A DNA stretch of 64,000 nt from Novosphingobium sp. EMRT-2. GTDB lineage: Bacteria > Pseudomonadota > Alphaproteobacteria > Sphingomonadales > Sphingomonadaceae. Positions 1 through 7,327 of this stretch are shown here, in pieces. Under the pieces are notes generated by a model. That model was not told where the DNA came from. It saw only the letters and a program-made list of their open reading frames with translations, and made no database searches. The position numbers were made by a program, and so were the translations under genes. Location of the stretch: positions 3,147,501 to 3,211,500 of the forward strand of contig NZ_CP039695.1 of NCBI RefSeq assembly GCF_005145025.1, in the 5' to 3' direction. Numbering within the stretch: position 1 is the first letter of the stretch; each line of letters opens with the position of its first letter.

Positions 1-291
1 GATTCGAAGCGGGCCCGCATAGGCGTCGGCGCGGCGGGCTGTATCTCCGAGTAGTTCAGCTGCGTCGGCAAGCAAGCGCGCTGCGCGATCAATAAATTCG
101 CGTCCCTCCTCTGTCGGCATCGCGCCCCGTGAGGTCCGATGGAAAAGGGAATAGCCAAGATGCCGTTCGAGTTCAGCGACACTCTTGGTCACCGCCGACT
201 GCGTGACACCAACCGCATCCGCTGCCCTGGAGAAGGAACGAAGCTGACCAACCGCGACGGCATGCTTGAGGCGAGAATCGAGCATGGACAT
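1..291 (-). CDS. LysR-family transcriptional regulator, N-terminal part (cut by window edge)
   Basis: Reading leftward from ATG 291, or the in-frame ATG 285, the translation begins MSMLDSRLKHAVAVGQLRSF and continues through a winged HTH with the LysR pattern 'SRAADAVGVTQSAVTKSVAELE', then 'LGYSLFHRTSRGAMPTEEG' and the linker helix. This is the LysR DNA-binding domain. The effector domain lies beyond base 1. It is divergent from the CoA transferase at 459 and separated by about 170 bases, the usual LysR arrangement with its target, so it may control that gene (inference). No effector can be assigned from the DNA-binding half alone. Confidence 0.85.
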   Translation of the reverse strand, partial: MSMLDSRLKHAVAVGQLRSFSRAADAVGVTQSAVTKSVAELERHLGYSLFHRTSRGAMPTEEGREFIDRAARLLADAAELLGDTARRADAYAGPLRI

Positions 292-458
292 GCCCCACAG
301 GAATAATTGCTCCAGAGAATGAATTAGGCGAATCAAGGTCATTTTGCCAATCTTACTTTCGACACTGCCGCCCAGCACGACTGCAACCCGTCTCGAAATC
401 TGGAGCGGCGAAACGGCCTGGATCAAAGCGCCAAGGTCTCAGACGCAGGTATGCCTGA

Positions 459-1604
459 ATGACGAAAACTGGTCCGCTTGCAGGCCTCAAAATACTCGAA
501 ATTGCGGGCATCGGCCCGGCGCCGTTTTGCGGAATGCTGTTGGCCGACCTTGGCGCCGATGTCGTCGTCATTGAACGCGTAAGCCCTAACTCCGAAAATA
601 TCGATCTTGGCAGCGGCGCCATTGTGAACCGCGGGAAACGTGTAATTGCCTTGGATCTGAAGTCCCCCGAAGGCGTCGCGCATGTCCTGGATCTCGTCCA
701 AAGGGGCGATGTACTGATCGAAGGCATGCGGCCTGGGGTGATGGAGAGGCTCGGCCTTGGTCCCGAGGTTTGCCTAGCGCGTAACCCCCGCCTTGTATTC
801 GGTCGCATGACGGGTTGGGGGCAGCAGGGACCTCTCGCCCAAGCGGCCGGCCATGACATCAACTATATCGCGCTGTCAGGAGCCCTTTGGTATGCTGGGC
901 ATCCCGGTGAACCGCCAATGGCGCCGCCAAGCCTGGTAGGCGATATTGGGGGTGGAGCGCTCTATTTGGCCATCGGCGTCCTCGCAGCGGCAATGCACGC
1001 GCGGGATACCGGGAATGGGCAAGTGGTTGACGCCGCGATCGTCGATGGGAGCGCTCACATGATGAACTTGCTCCTGAGCCTGAAGGCCGCCGGCCAGGTT
1101 GCCAGCATACGCGGCTGCAGCATCCTTGACGGCCCTCACTGGTACTCGACCTATCGGTGCGCCGACGGGAATTTCATCTCAGTCGGATCACTCGAGCCCA
1201 AGTTCTATGCGCTGCTTTGCAAAAAGCTGGGGTTGGCCGGCGATAGCAGTTTTGACGACGGCTATGATCGTGATGCCTGGCCCGAGCTCAAGCAGCGTTT
1301 TAGCGAGATATTCGCCATGCGGACACGGGAAGAATGGCGCACACTGCTGGAAGGCAGCGATGCCTGCTTTGCCCCCGTGCTTGATCCGGACGAAGCGGCG
1401 CGCCATCCTCATATGGCAGCGCGAGGCGTCTATCGGGAGATCGACAATATCCTCCAGGCAATGCCGGCGCCACGTTTTTCGGGCTCGTCACTACCGATCC
1501 CCGGACCGATCCCGCTGCATCATGAAGATCCGAGTACAATTCGGCGGGGCTGGAGCAAACCGGACCGCTGCGGGATTACCGCCAGAACCGACTGTTGCGA
1601 GTAG
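459..1604 (+). CDS. CaiB/BaiF class III CoA transferase, alpha-methylacyl-CoA racemase-like
   Basis: A 381-residue protein with the family start 'PLAGLKILEIAGIGPAPFCGMLLADLGADVVVIER'. GHDINY (131-136) and GDIGGG (161-166) correspond to the catalytic His and Asp of the racemase branch (MCR/AMACR), which epimerises 2-methylacyl-CoA. Racemases and formyl-/succinyl-type CoA transferases share this fold, but these two motifs favour the racemase side. Length is normal for the family. The last residues (ARTDCCE) resemble nothing typical and lie at the boundary with the mobile element, so the C-terminus may have been altered by the junction (inference). No strong Shine-Dalgarno sequence precedes ATG 459. 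Confidence 0.85.
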   Translation: MTKTGPLAGLKILEIAGIGPAPFCGMLLADLGADVVVIERVSPNSENIDLGSGAIVNRGKRVIALDLKSPEGVAHVLDLVQRGDVLIEGMRPGVMERLGLGPEVCLARNPRLVFGRMTGWGQQGPLAQAAGHDINYIALSGALWYAGHPGEPPMAPPSLVGDIGGGALYLAIGVLAAAMHARDTGNGQVVDAAIVDGSAHMMNLLLSLKAAGQVASIRGCSILDGPHWYSTYRCADGNFISVGSLEPKFYALLCKKLGLAGDSSFDDGYDRDAWPELKQRFSEIFAMRTREEWRTLLEGSDACFAPVLDPDEAARHPHMAARGVYREIDNILQAMPAPRFSGSSLPIPGPIPLHHEDPSTIRRGWSKPDRCGITARTDCCE

Positions 1605-1713
1605 TCGGTTGGCATGGTGGGCGGCCAGTCACGCAGGCATCGCACACCGCCGCGCCGTCCAGCCGCACGATCAGCCGTTCGATCTGCCCCGCAATCGTCG
1701 TTCCTTCGTTCAT
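1576..1713 (-). pseudogene. Possible truncated small ICE protein at the left junction
   Basis: On the minus strand from ATG 1713 the translation is MNEGTTIAGQIERLIVRLDG followed by AAVCDACVT, then a different-looking tail (GRPPCQPTTRNSRFWR) that ends at 1576 inside the CoA transferase gene. The first ~30 residues look like a genuine small protein with a CxxC pair. I recall similar short proteins next to DUF736 in sphingomonad ICEs, but cannot verify this here. The tail has the composition of read-through into foreign sequence, so I interpret it as a gene cut by the junction. It could also be a chance ORF. Confidence 0.3.
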
Positions 1714-2073
1714 CGCCGTGAGGCTATAGCCGCGGCCTCGTGGCCGCGAAAGCAATCATGGCTTCCCGGAAAGACGCCGGACTGGGCTTCCTGTCCGCGC
1801 GCGCATCTCGTCCTTTCGTGTCTCACCAACCCGTCGCCGGCTCCTTGGGCGCATGACCTGGGACGGCCGCGCGCCTCGCGAAACCATCGCGCGGAACTGA
1901 TTTCCCCGCGCCGCTTTGGCGGCGCTCCTCGCGGCCGCTTCGCTCCAAATCAGCCCCGCGCTTCCGGTCCTCCGCTTCGCTTCGGCCTGCGGTTCGCAGC
2001 GCGCTCAAGGGCCGTCCCTTCGGTCCGCCCATCGCCCGGCATCGGGTCGGGCGAATGTGCAAGGAGACGAGAA
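1714..2073. other. Intergenic region upstream of the DUF736 gene
   Basis: No convincing gene. Reading frames here have scrambled, Arg/Pro/Ser-rich translations typical of non-coding high-GC DNA. The stretch has several GC-rich repeats of the type 'gcttcgct/cttcgcgg' (about 1905-1990) that recur at 2585-2665 upstream of the next small gene, so the two leaders may be related. The end carries the Shine-Dalgarno AAGGAGA at 2061-2067 of the DUF736 gene. Confidence 0.5.
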
Positions 2074-2394
2074 ATGCCCTCAATCGGTCATGTCCAGCGC
2101 CAGAACGACGGTTCGTTCCGGGGCGCCTTGAAGACGCTTTCGGTCAATGCCGAGATCGCCATCATCCCCAACCGCAGTAAGACCGGGGACCAGCCCGACT
2201 ACCGCGTGCTGTCGAACGGCGTCGAACTGGGCGGCGGCTGGATCCGCACCGGCGAGGTGAGCCAGCGCGAATATGTCCGCCTCGCCATGTCGGCCCCCGA
2301 ACTTGGCGGCCGCACCCTCTACGCCAATCTCGGCCGCGCCGCCGGGCAGGACGACGACGACGCGTTCGCCGTTATCTGGAACCCCGGCGACTGA
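2074..2394 (+). CDS. DUF736 family protein
   Basis: A 106-residue protein starting MPSIGHVQRQNDGSFRGALK with the DUF736 core 'RSKTGDQPDYRVLSNGVELGGGWIR' and the end 'LGRAAGQDDDDAFAVIWNPGD'. The start at 2074 is chosen because AAGGAGA sits seven bases upstream; the frame is open much further upstream, but that part is not protein-like. DUF736 proteins are a reliable marker of proteobacterial conjugative elements and lie near the relaxase gene, as here; their molecular role is unknown. It is followed by a strong hairpin terminator, so it is probably a single-gene transcript. Confidence 0.9.
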   Translation: MPSIGHVQRQNDGSFRGALKTLSVNAEIAIIPNRSKTGDQPDYRVLSNGVELGGGWIRTGEVSQREYVRLAMSAPELGGRTLYANLGRAAGQDDDDAFAVIWNPGD

Positions 2395-2403
2395 GCCGGA
2401 TCG

Positions 2404-2436
2404 GCCCCGCGCCGGTCACCCGGCGCGGGGCTTTCC
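2404..2436 (+). terminator. Rho-independent-type terminator after DUF736 gene
   Basis: A perfect 12-bp stem (GCCCCGCGCCGG at 2404-2415 and CCGGCGCGGGGC at 2420-2431) with a TCAC loop, followed by TTTCCT. It begins ten bases after the DUF736 stop codon. Confidence 0.8.
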
Positions 2437-2726
2437 TCATGCCTTGAGGGCTTGGCGTGGGCCTTTTCCTGCACCGGAACGCGCTTGCGGGCCTGCAGAG
2501 AGGAAGAAATCCGCTCAGCAAGCACCGAGTATCCGGCGGCGAACGGACCGCCTCAACCATCGACGGTTCCCCCAATTTTCACGCCACCTGCGTTCCGCTT
2601 CGCTCCACTCCGGCGACGAGAAAATCGGCTCCCCCGTCGCCCGCTTCGCGGCCGCTGCGCGGTGGTTGACCCCGCCCGCTCCCCGCCGGGCGATGGCTCA
2701 TCTTTCGCTTGTATCAGGAGGATGAG
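2437..2726. other. Intergenic leader before the small coiled-coil gene
   Basis: No gene supported. The translations are low-complexity in every frame. It contains the 'cgcttcgctcc / cgcttcgcggccgctgcgc' type repeats also seen upstream of DUF736, and ends with the Shine-Dalgarno CAGGAGGA at 2716-2723. Confidence 0.5.
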
Positions 2727-2888
2727 ATGTCGGTTGAACAACAGATCGAGGAGCTTCGCGCGGAGCTTTCATGGTGCGATGACGCGGGAGAACGGCGGCA
2801 GATCGAAGCCGAATTAAGGGCCGCTGAGAAGAGGCTGAAGCGGTGCAATCGGGCGCTGCGTCAGGCCGAACAGGCAGGCTGGCAATAA
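2727..2888 (+). CDS. Small charged helical protein (53 aa), unknown function
   Basis: Translation MSVEQQIEELRAELSWCDDA continues GERRQIEAELRAAEKRLKR and ends QAEQAGWQ. It is almost entirely Glu/Arg/Ala/Leu heptad-like helix, probably a short coiled coil. The start has an excellent Shine-Dalgarno (CAGGAGGA, four bases upstream). It lies directly before the candidate oriT and relaxase, so an accessory role in relaxosome or mobilisation is possible, but only by position. I do not recognise a named family. Confidence 0.65.
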   Translation: MSVEQQIEELRAELSWCDDAGERRQIEAELRAAEKRLKRCNRALRQAEQAGWQ

Positions 2889-3234
2889 GGCGATGCGCTG
2901 TTGAAGGGGCAGGTTCGCGGGAGTGGTGCCGCATGGCGCCGCTCCCCTTTTTTGATCGGGAAGGCGGGAAGGCAAAGCGGGCGTCTGGGGCGGCAGGTGG
3001 CAGTCGGGCTCGATGGCAAGATAGAGGCAAAATCTCGCGATTTTGTAAGTGTTTGTCTGCACATCGTTTTTTGAAGGCTTTTGCGAGACTCGCCCTTTGA
3101 GTGCGAGACAGGGTTACCAGGAGTGGCGGTTTTCTGGGCTTTTCCGATCCCAATCGCGAGACTCCTTGCGCTCTGGCGAGGACGCGCCATTCTTATCGGC
3201 GGGGAGCGTCATTCCGGCATGGAAGGACGCCGCT
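2889..3234. other. Non-coding region with repeats, candidate oriT
   Basis: A 346-base gap just upstream of the relaxase start. An inverted repeat CAAAATC (3028-3034) / GATTTTG (3039-3045) with a 4-base spacer is immediately followed by TAAGTG (3046-3051). Further right are three direct copies of GCGAGAC (3083-3089, 3103-3109, 3156-3162). An inverted repeat abutting a TAA(A/G)TG sequence resembles the RSF1010/R1162-type oriT layout (family knowledge from memory). Position before a relaxase gene is the usual oriT place. The nic site is not proven. Confidence 0.45.
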
Positions 3235-5199
3235 ATGCGCGATGATGAGTTCGAACCGCAGCTGGGCCGGATGCGCGGCCGGGGCAAGGAGCAGCGCTAC
3301 CTGAGCCGCGTCGTGAAAGCGGCAAAGCGGGCCGGCATGAAAACGGGCAGGCGCGGCCGTTTCGACGGCAGCCGGATCGGGCGCGGCGCGAGTGTTGCGC
3401 GGGTGCTCAGATCGCGCGACCGATTGGGCGCGTTCCGGTCGCGCCGCGTGATCGTCAAGATACGGCCTGTCGGCCTTGGCGGGAAAGGCATGGGCGGTGC
3501 GAAGGCGCACCTTCGCTATATTCAGCGCGACGGCGTGACCCGTGAGGGCGAGGCTGGTGCGCTCTACTCGCCCGACAGCGACGTCGCCGATGGCAAGGCG
3601 TTCCTCGAACGGTGTGACGGCGACCGCCGCCAGTTCCGGTTCATCGTGTCGGCCGAGGACGCCGACCAGTATCCCGACTTGAAGCCGTTCGTGCGCCGGC
3701 TGATGACGCAGATGGAGCAGGATCTTGGGACAAAGCTCGATTGGGTGGCGGTCGACCATTTCAATACCGGCCATCCGCACACGCATATCGTGGTGCGCGG
3801 CGTAAACGATCGGGGTGAGAATCTGCTGATCGCGCGCGAGTATATCTCGCACGGGAGCCGGCAGCGGGCGATCGAGATCGTCAACCTCGACCTGGGGCCG
3901 CGCACCGACCTTGAAATCGAAGAGCGGCTTCGCAGCGATACGGGTGCCGAGCGGCTGACCGCGATCGACAGACGGCTGATCCGCGACATGGATACCGCGC
4001 GGCTGGTCAGCGCGAGCGATGGCGATCCCTTCCAGCAATCGCTTCGCGTCGGTCGCCTGCAGAAACTCGGGCGCATGGGACTCGCCTCGCATGTCGGCAA
4101 CGGCACCTGGCGGCTTGAGCCCGACCTTGCGAACACACTGCGCCAGATCGGCGAGCGCGGCGACATCATCCGCACCATGCAGCGCGAGCTGACCGCGCGG
4201 AAGCTCGATCGTGCTGCGGTCGATCGCGTCATCTACGACCCGGTCGCGAAGGAGGCGACGCCGATCATCGGCCGCGTCGTGATGCGCGGGCTCGCCGACG
4301 AACATGAAGACCGTCATTATCTGCTGGTCGACGGCATCGACGGGCGCACCCATTATGCCGAGATCGGCAAGGGCGAGCTGGTCGACACGATCCCCGAAAA
4401 TGCCATCGTCCGGATCGCGCCACGCGAGGGCGGCATTCGCGCCGTCGATCGGACGATCGACGAGATCGCGGCGGCGAACGGCGGGCGCTATTCGATCGAC
4501 GCCCATCTGAAGCACGATCCGACCGCCAGCGAACGCTTCGCCGAAACGCATGTCCGGCGGCTTGAAGCGATGCGAAAAATCTCGGGCGTCGTCGAGCGCG
4601 AGCCCGACGGAAGCTGGATCATCGCGCCGGACCATCTCGCCAGGGTCGAGAGGTTCGAAGCCATGCAGTTCCGCGACCACCCCGTTGCCATTGAAACCCT
4701 GTCGGCGATCCCGCTCGACAAATTACCGGGAACCGATGCCGCGACCTGGCTCGATCGCGAGCTGGTCGCCGAAGCGCCGGTGCCAGTGCGCGATGCTGGG
4801 TTCGGGCACGAGGTTCGTTCAGCGCAGGCGATGCGACGGCAATGGCTGATCACCGAACAGCTTGCAGACGAACAGGATGGGCAGACGGTCTATCGGCGAG
4901 GGATGCTCGCCGCGCTCCAGCGGCGAGAATTGCTGCGTGTCGCCCGCCAGCTCTCCGACAAGTTAGGCGTTCCGTTCGCCGAGGCCAGAGAGGGGGAGGC
5001 TGTTCAAGGCAGGCTCGTGCGCGCAGTCGAGATGACGAGTGGTCGCCATGCGCTCATCGAACGGTCGCGCGATTTCACGCTGGTGCCGTGGCGCTCTGTT
5101 CTCGATCGCCATGTCGGTAAATCGGTCTCGGGCATCATGCGCGACGGCGGGATCAACTGGACACTCGGGCGGCAGCGCAGCGGGCCGAGCGTCTCCTGA
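3235..5199 (+). CDS. Relaxase/mobilization nuclease with DUF3363-like C-terminus
   Basis: A 654-residue protein beginning MRDDEFEPQLGRMRGRGKEQ. It would nick oriT and stay on the transferred strand. The metal-binding histidine cluster is DHFNTGHPHTHIVVRG (H175, H180, H182, H184), the HxHxH signature of VirD2/TraI-like relaxases. Y95 in 'HLRYIQRDG' is the candidate nucleophile. The long C-terminal half with 'RLEPDLANTLRQIGERGDIIRTMQRELT' is characteristic of the relaxase/DUF3363 family of ICEs. I chose ATG 3235, although the frame stays open from 3049, because family members begin with this MRDDEF-like sequence and AAGGA lies 12 bases upstream. The element's TraG and Trb genes would supply the rest of the transfer machinery. 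Confidence 0.9.
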   Translation: MRDDEFEPQLGRMRGRGKEQRYLSRVVKAAKRAGMKTGRRGRFDGSRIGRGASVARVLRSRDRLGAFRSRRVIVKIRPVGLGGKGMGGAKAHLRYIQRDGVTREGEAGALYSPDSDVADGKAFLERCDGDRRQFRFIVSAEDADQYPDLKPFVRRLMTQMEQDLGTKLDWVAVDHFNTGHPHTHIVVRGVNDRGENLLIAREYISHGSRQRAIEIVNLDLGPRTDLEIEERLRSDTGAERLTAIDRRLIRDMDTARLVSASDGDPFQQSLRVGRLQKLGRMGLASHVGNGTWRLEPDLANTLRQIGERGDIIRTMQRELTARKLDRAAVDRVIYDPVAKEATPIIGRVVMRGLADEHEDRHYLLVDGIDGRTHYAEIGKGELVDTIPENAIVRIAPREGGIRAVDRTIDEIAAANGGRYSIDAHLKHDPTASERFAETHVRRLEAMRKISGVVEREPDGSWIIAPDHLARVERFEAMQFRDHPVAIETLSAIPLDKLPGTDAATWLDRELVAEAPVPVRDAGFGHEVRSAQAMRRQWLITEQLADEQDGQTVYRRGMLAALQRRELLRVARQLSDKLGVPFAEAREGEAVQGRLVRAVEMTSGRHALIERSRDFTLVPWRSVLDRHVGKSVSGIMRDGGINWTLGRQRSGPSVS

Positions 5200-5221
5200 T
5201 CCGGAGGATTCGGGCTTTCTA

Positions 5222-5257
5222 TTTTCATGAAATTATGTTTTCATGGATTCATGAAAA
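5222..5257 (+). promoter_or_regulatory. Palindromic TTTTCATG operator-like sites at the start of the RHH-MazG-UDG operon
   Basis: TTTTCATG occurs at 5222-5229 and again exactly 16 bases on at 5238-5245. Its inverse CATGAAAA is at 5250-5257, forming an almost perfect 20-bp palindrome (5238-5257). A 10-bp palindrome TTTCATGAAA sits at 5223-5232. Arrays like this are typical autoregulatory sites of ribbon-helix-helix proteins. The right palindrome overlaps the ATG at 5251. Confidence 0.6.
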
Positions 5258-5451
5258 ATATCGCAGCGCAAACCGATGTCGGCGACGAGCATCTTCAGGT
5301 GCAGATTCCTGCCGTTACGAAACGCGATCTCGGTCAACGGTCGCTCGATTCCCGCGAGCCGATCCGGATGATCGTACTGCGGGCACTTGAAGCCTATGGC
5401 GTGAGCGTCCCCGCAGACGCGATATCGGATCGCCGGAAGGGCAGGCGATGA
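5251..5451 (+). CDS. Small protein, possibly ribbon-helix-helix, first gene of the MazG-UDG operon
   Basis: A 66-residue protein MKNIAAQTDVGDEHLQVQIP continuing AVTKRDLGQRSLDSREPIRMIVLRALEAYG and ending DRRKGRR. The pattern of a short beta strand (LQVQIP) followed by two helices (TKRDLGQRSLD; EPIRMIVLRALEAYG) fits an RHH-type or plasmid 'ParG/CopG-like' DNA-binding fold, but no signature is decisive. An alternative start at ATG 5227 adds eight residues. Neither start has a clear Shine-Dalgarno, so the gene may be translated from a near-leaderless message. Its stop overlaps the start of the MazG-like gene (ATGA, 5448-5451). The palindromic sites around its start suggest it represses its own operon. 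Confidence 0.65.
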   Translation: MKNIAAQTDVGDEHLQVQIPAVTKRDLGQRSLDSREPIRMIVLRALEAYGVSVPADAISDRRKGRR

Positions 5452-6626
5452 GCGAGGATTTCGAAGCTCTCACTGTTGCGGATTATGCGAAGCAGGCCGC
5501 GCGGACTGATCAACGCAGCGGTGGCCGCGCACTGGGCTTCTCGATGCTTGGCCTTTTCGGCGAAGTCGGCAGCTTGCTCAGTGAGGCCAAGAAAAAGCAG
5601 CGCGACGATGCCTCCTACCTGGGTTACGCTCACGCCGTCGCGGAAGAGCTTGGTGACGTCCTTTGGTATCTGGCGGCGATCGCACGGCGCAGCCGCATGG
5701 CGCTCAGCGACATCGCTGCCGCCGCGGCGACAAACGGCGGACAATGGCAGACGGGCGGCAACGAAACGCTCAGTTTCCATGCGCTGCAGCCGCAGCACAT
5801 TCCGCTTGCCAAGGCACCGATGCCGCAGTTCGAGCATAGCCTGCTCGCGCTGGCAGGCGACGTTGGGCTGCTCATCAACGATTTCCAGGCGGGCGGTCTT
5901 GCGAAGGACCGCGAAGCACTCGCGGGCCGGCTGGTCGCGGTCATGCGCCGGTTGATCCAGGCGGCAAACGAATCCGGTGTTACCATCGAGGCTGCCGCCG
6001 TGAAGAATCTTCACAAGATCTTCGATCGCTGGCCGCGCGAGCGCATCTATCCGGCGCCGACCGATGCGGCGCTCGACCCAGAAGAGCAATTGCCGCGGCG
6101 GATGGCGATCGACGTCTATGAACGCACCGTTCGCGGGCAGACATTCGTGTATCAACGCTCAAGCGGTGTGTATGTCGGCGACCGGCTCACCGACAACGCG
6201 CTCGAACCCGACGACTATCGTTTCCACGATGTCTTTCACTACGCTTATGTCGCGGTGCTTGGCTGGTCGCCAGTGCTGCGTGCGCTGCTCCGTCTCAAGC
6301 GCAAGAGCGATCCGAAACTCGACGACGCCGAAGACGGTGCTCGGGCGATTCTCATCGAAGAGGGCATAACTTCCTGGATTTTCGGACAAGCGCAGCAACT
6401 CCGGTACTTTGAAAACGTGAAGCGCGGTGGCCTTCCGCTGGACATGCTGAAGCATGTCCGCCAGTTCGTCGCCGGCTACGAATCAGAACGCTGTCCGCTG
6501 TGGCTTTGGGAGGAAGCGATCCTCCAGGGCTATACGGCTTTCCGCTTCCTTCAGGAGCATCGGCGCGGCCGCGTCCTGATCGACTTCGCCAATCGCCGCC
6601 TGCGTATCAAGGAATTGCCGTCATGA
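5448..6626 (+). CDS. MazG-like nucleoside triphosphate pyrophosphohydrolase fused to an unknown C-terminal domain
   Basis: A 392-residue protein. The N-terminus (about 10-100) is an all-alpha NTP pyrophosphohydrolase: 'LGLFGEVGSLLSEAKKKQRD' (34-53) then 'EELGDVLWYLAAIARR' (66-81), the two helices that hold Mg2+ in MazG/dUTPase-like enzymes. The second Glu of the usual GExGE motif is Ser42 here, so metal binding may be altered. A middle segment (about 125-205) is helical. The C-terminal half (about 210-392) has 'DDYRFHDVFHYAYVAVLGWS' and 'ILIEEGITSWIF', conserved-looking His and acidic residues that could form a second metal-dependent helical domain; I do not recognise it. MazG enzymes hydrolyse (d)NTPs to NMP and PPi. 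The operon with a uracil-DNA glycosylase-like gene suggests nucleotide sanitation or phage defence. Confidence 0.8.
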   Translation: MSEDFEALTVADYAKQAARTDQRSGGRALGFSMLGLFGEVGSLLSEAKKKQRDDASYLGYAHAVAEELGDVLWYLAAIARRSRMALSDIAAAAATNGGQWQTGGNETLSFHALQPQHIPLAKAPMPQFEHSLLALAGDVGLLINDFQAGGLAKDREALAGRLVAVMRRLIQAANESGVTIEAAAVKNLHKIFDRWPRERIYPAPTDAALDPEEQLPRRMAIDVYERTVRGQTFVYQRSSGVYVGDRLTDNALEPDDYRFHDVFHYAYVAVLGWSPVLRALLRLKRKSDPKLDDAEDGARAILIEEGITSWIFGQAQQLRYFENVKRGGLPLDMLKHVRQFVAGYESERCPLWLWEEAILQGYTAFRFLQEHRRGRVLIDFANRRLRIKELPS

Positions 6627-7327
6627 CCCCGAAATCCTTTGTGTCCACCCTGGCGGCGACCGAACTTCCCTCAGTGTTCAATCCCTGGCGCGATCGCTGC
6701 ACGGTCCATGACCGCAGCGACGCCGCCGCCCGGCGCCGCGACAATCTCGAAATGCTGCTCACCGCGGCGCTTGATCATCGCGTCGAAACGATCTGGATCG
6801 CGCGTGATCTCGGCTATCGCGGGGGGCGGCGTACGGGCGTACCGCTGACCGACGAAATTCACCTCGGACATGCCGGCACGCTGATGGGCGGCATCGCATT
6901 TGAACGTGCGACGCAGGGACCCGCCGTGGCGGAGCGCACCGCGGCGATCGTCTGGCGTGTGCTAGAGCGGATCGGTCAGCCTGTCATGCTCTGGAACGTT
7001 TTCCCGTTCCATCCCCATGAAGCGGATGATCCGATGTCGAACCGATGCCACACGCGAAGCGAGCGCGAGGCGACCTGGCCGATATTGCAAGCCCTCGTGT
7101 CAATGATCCGGCCCCGCCAGATCGTCGCGATCGGGCGCGACGCTCACCTGGCGCTGGACGGTCTCGACATTCCGACCACCGCGGTCCGCCATCCGAGCTA
7201 CGGCGGGCAGCGCGAGTTCATCGAGGGCATGTTCAGCCTGTACGGTGTCGCGGATGACAACGATGAGCCGCTAGAACTGCCGTTGGGCGCGCCTCACGCC
7301 GCAGCACGGAGATGTGCGCTCGCCTGA
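6623..7327 (+). CDS. Uracil-DNA glycosylase-family protein
   Basis: A 234-residue protein with 'FNPWRDRCTVHD' (19-30), 'IARDLGYRGGRRTGVPLTDE' (59-78), 'LWNVFPFHPHEADDP' (123-137) and 'HPSYGGQREF' (190-199). These fit a branch of the UDG superfamily annotated only as 'uracil-DNA glycosylase' in many genomes; the final HPS-type loop corresponds to the UDG motif that reads the base. Substrate specificity is not established for this branch, so it may act on other modified bases. ATG 6623 overlaps the MazG gene stop, so the two are translationally coupled. Its 3' end overlaps the convergent thymidylate-synthase-like gene by 34 bases (7294-7327). Confidence 0.75.
   Translation: MTPKSFVSTLAATELPSVFNPWRDRCTVHDRSDAAARRRDNLEMLLTAALDHRVETIWIARDLGYRGGRRTGVPLTDEIHLGHAGTLMGGIAFERATQGPAVAERTAAIVWRVLERIGQPVMLWNVFPFHPHEADDPMSNRCHTRSEREATWPILQALVSMIRPRQIVAIGRDAHLALDGLDIPTTAVRHPSYGGQREFIEGMFSLYGVADDNDEPLELPLGAPHAAARRCALA

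Noticed and set aside
1099..2394. Long plus-strand frame running into DUF736 (431 codons)
   Set aside because: Only the last 106 codons match DUF736, with a proper Shine-Dalgarno at 2061-2067; the upstream part overlaps the CoA transferase in another frame.
3193..4680. Long minus-strand open frame (495 codons) opposite the relaxase
   Set aside because: It is the antisense of a well-supported relaxase; its translation is His/Arg/Pro-rich without domains, a common artefact of high-GC coding DNA.
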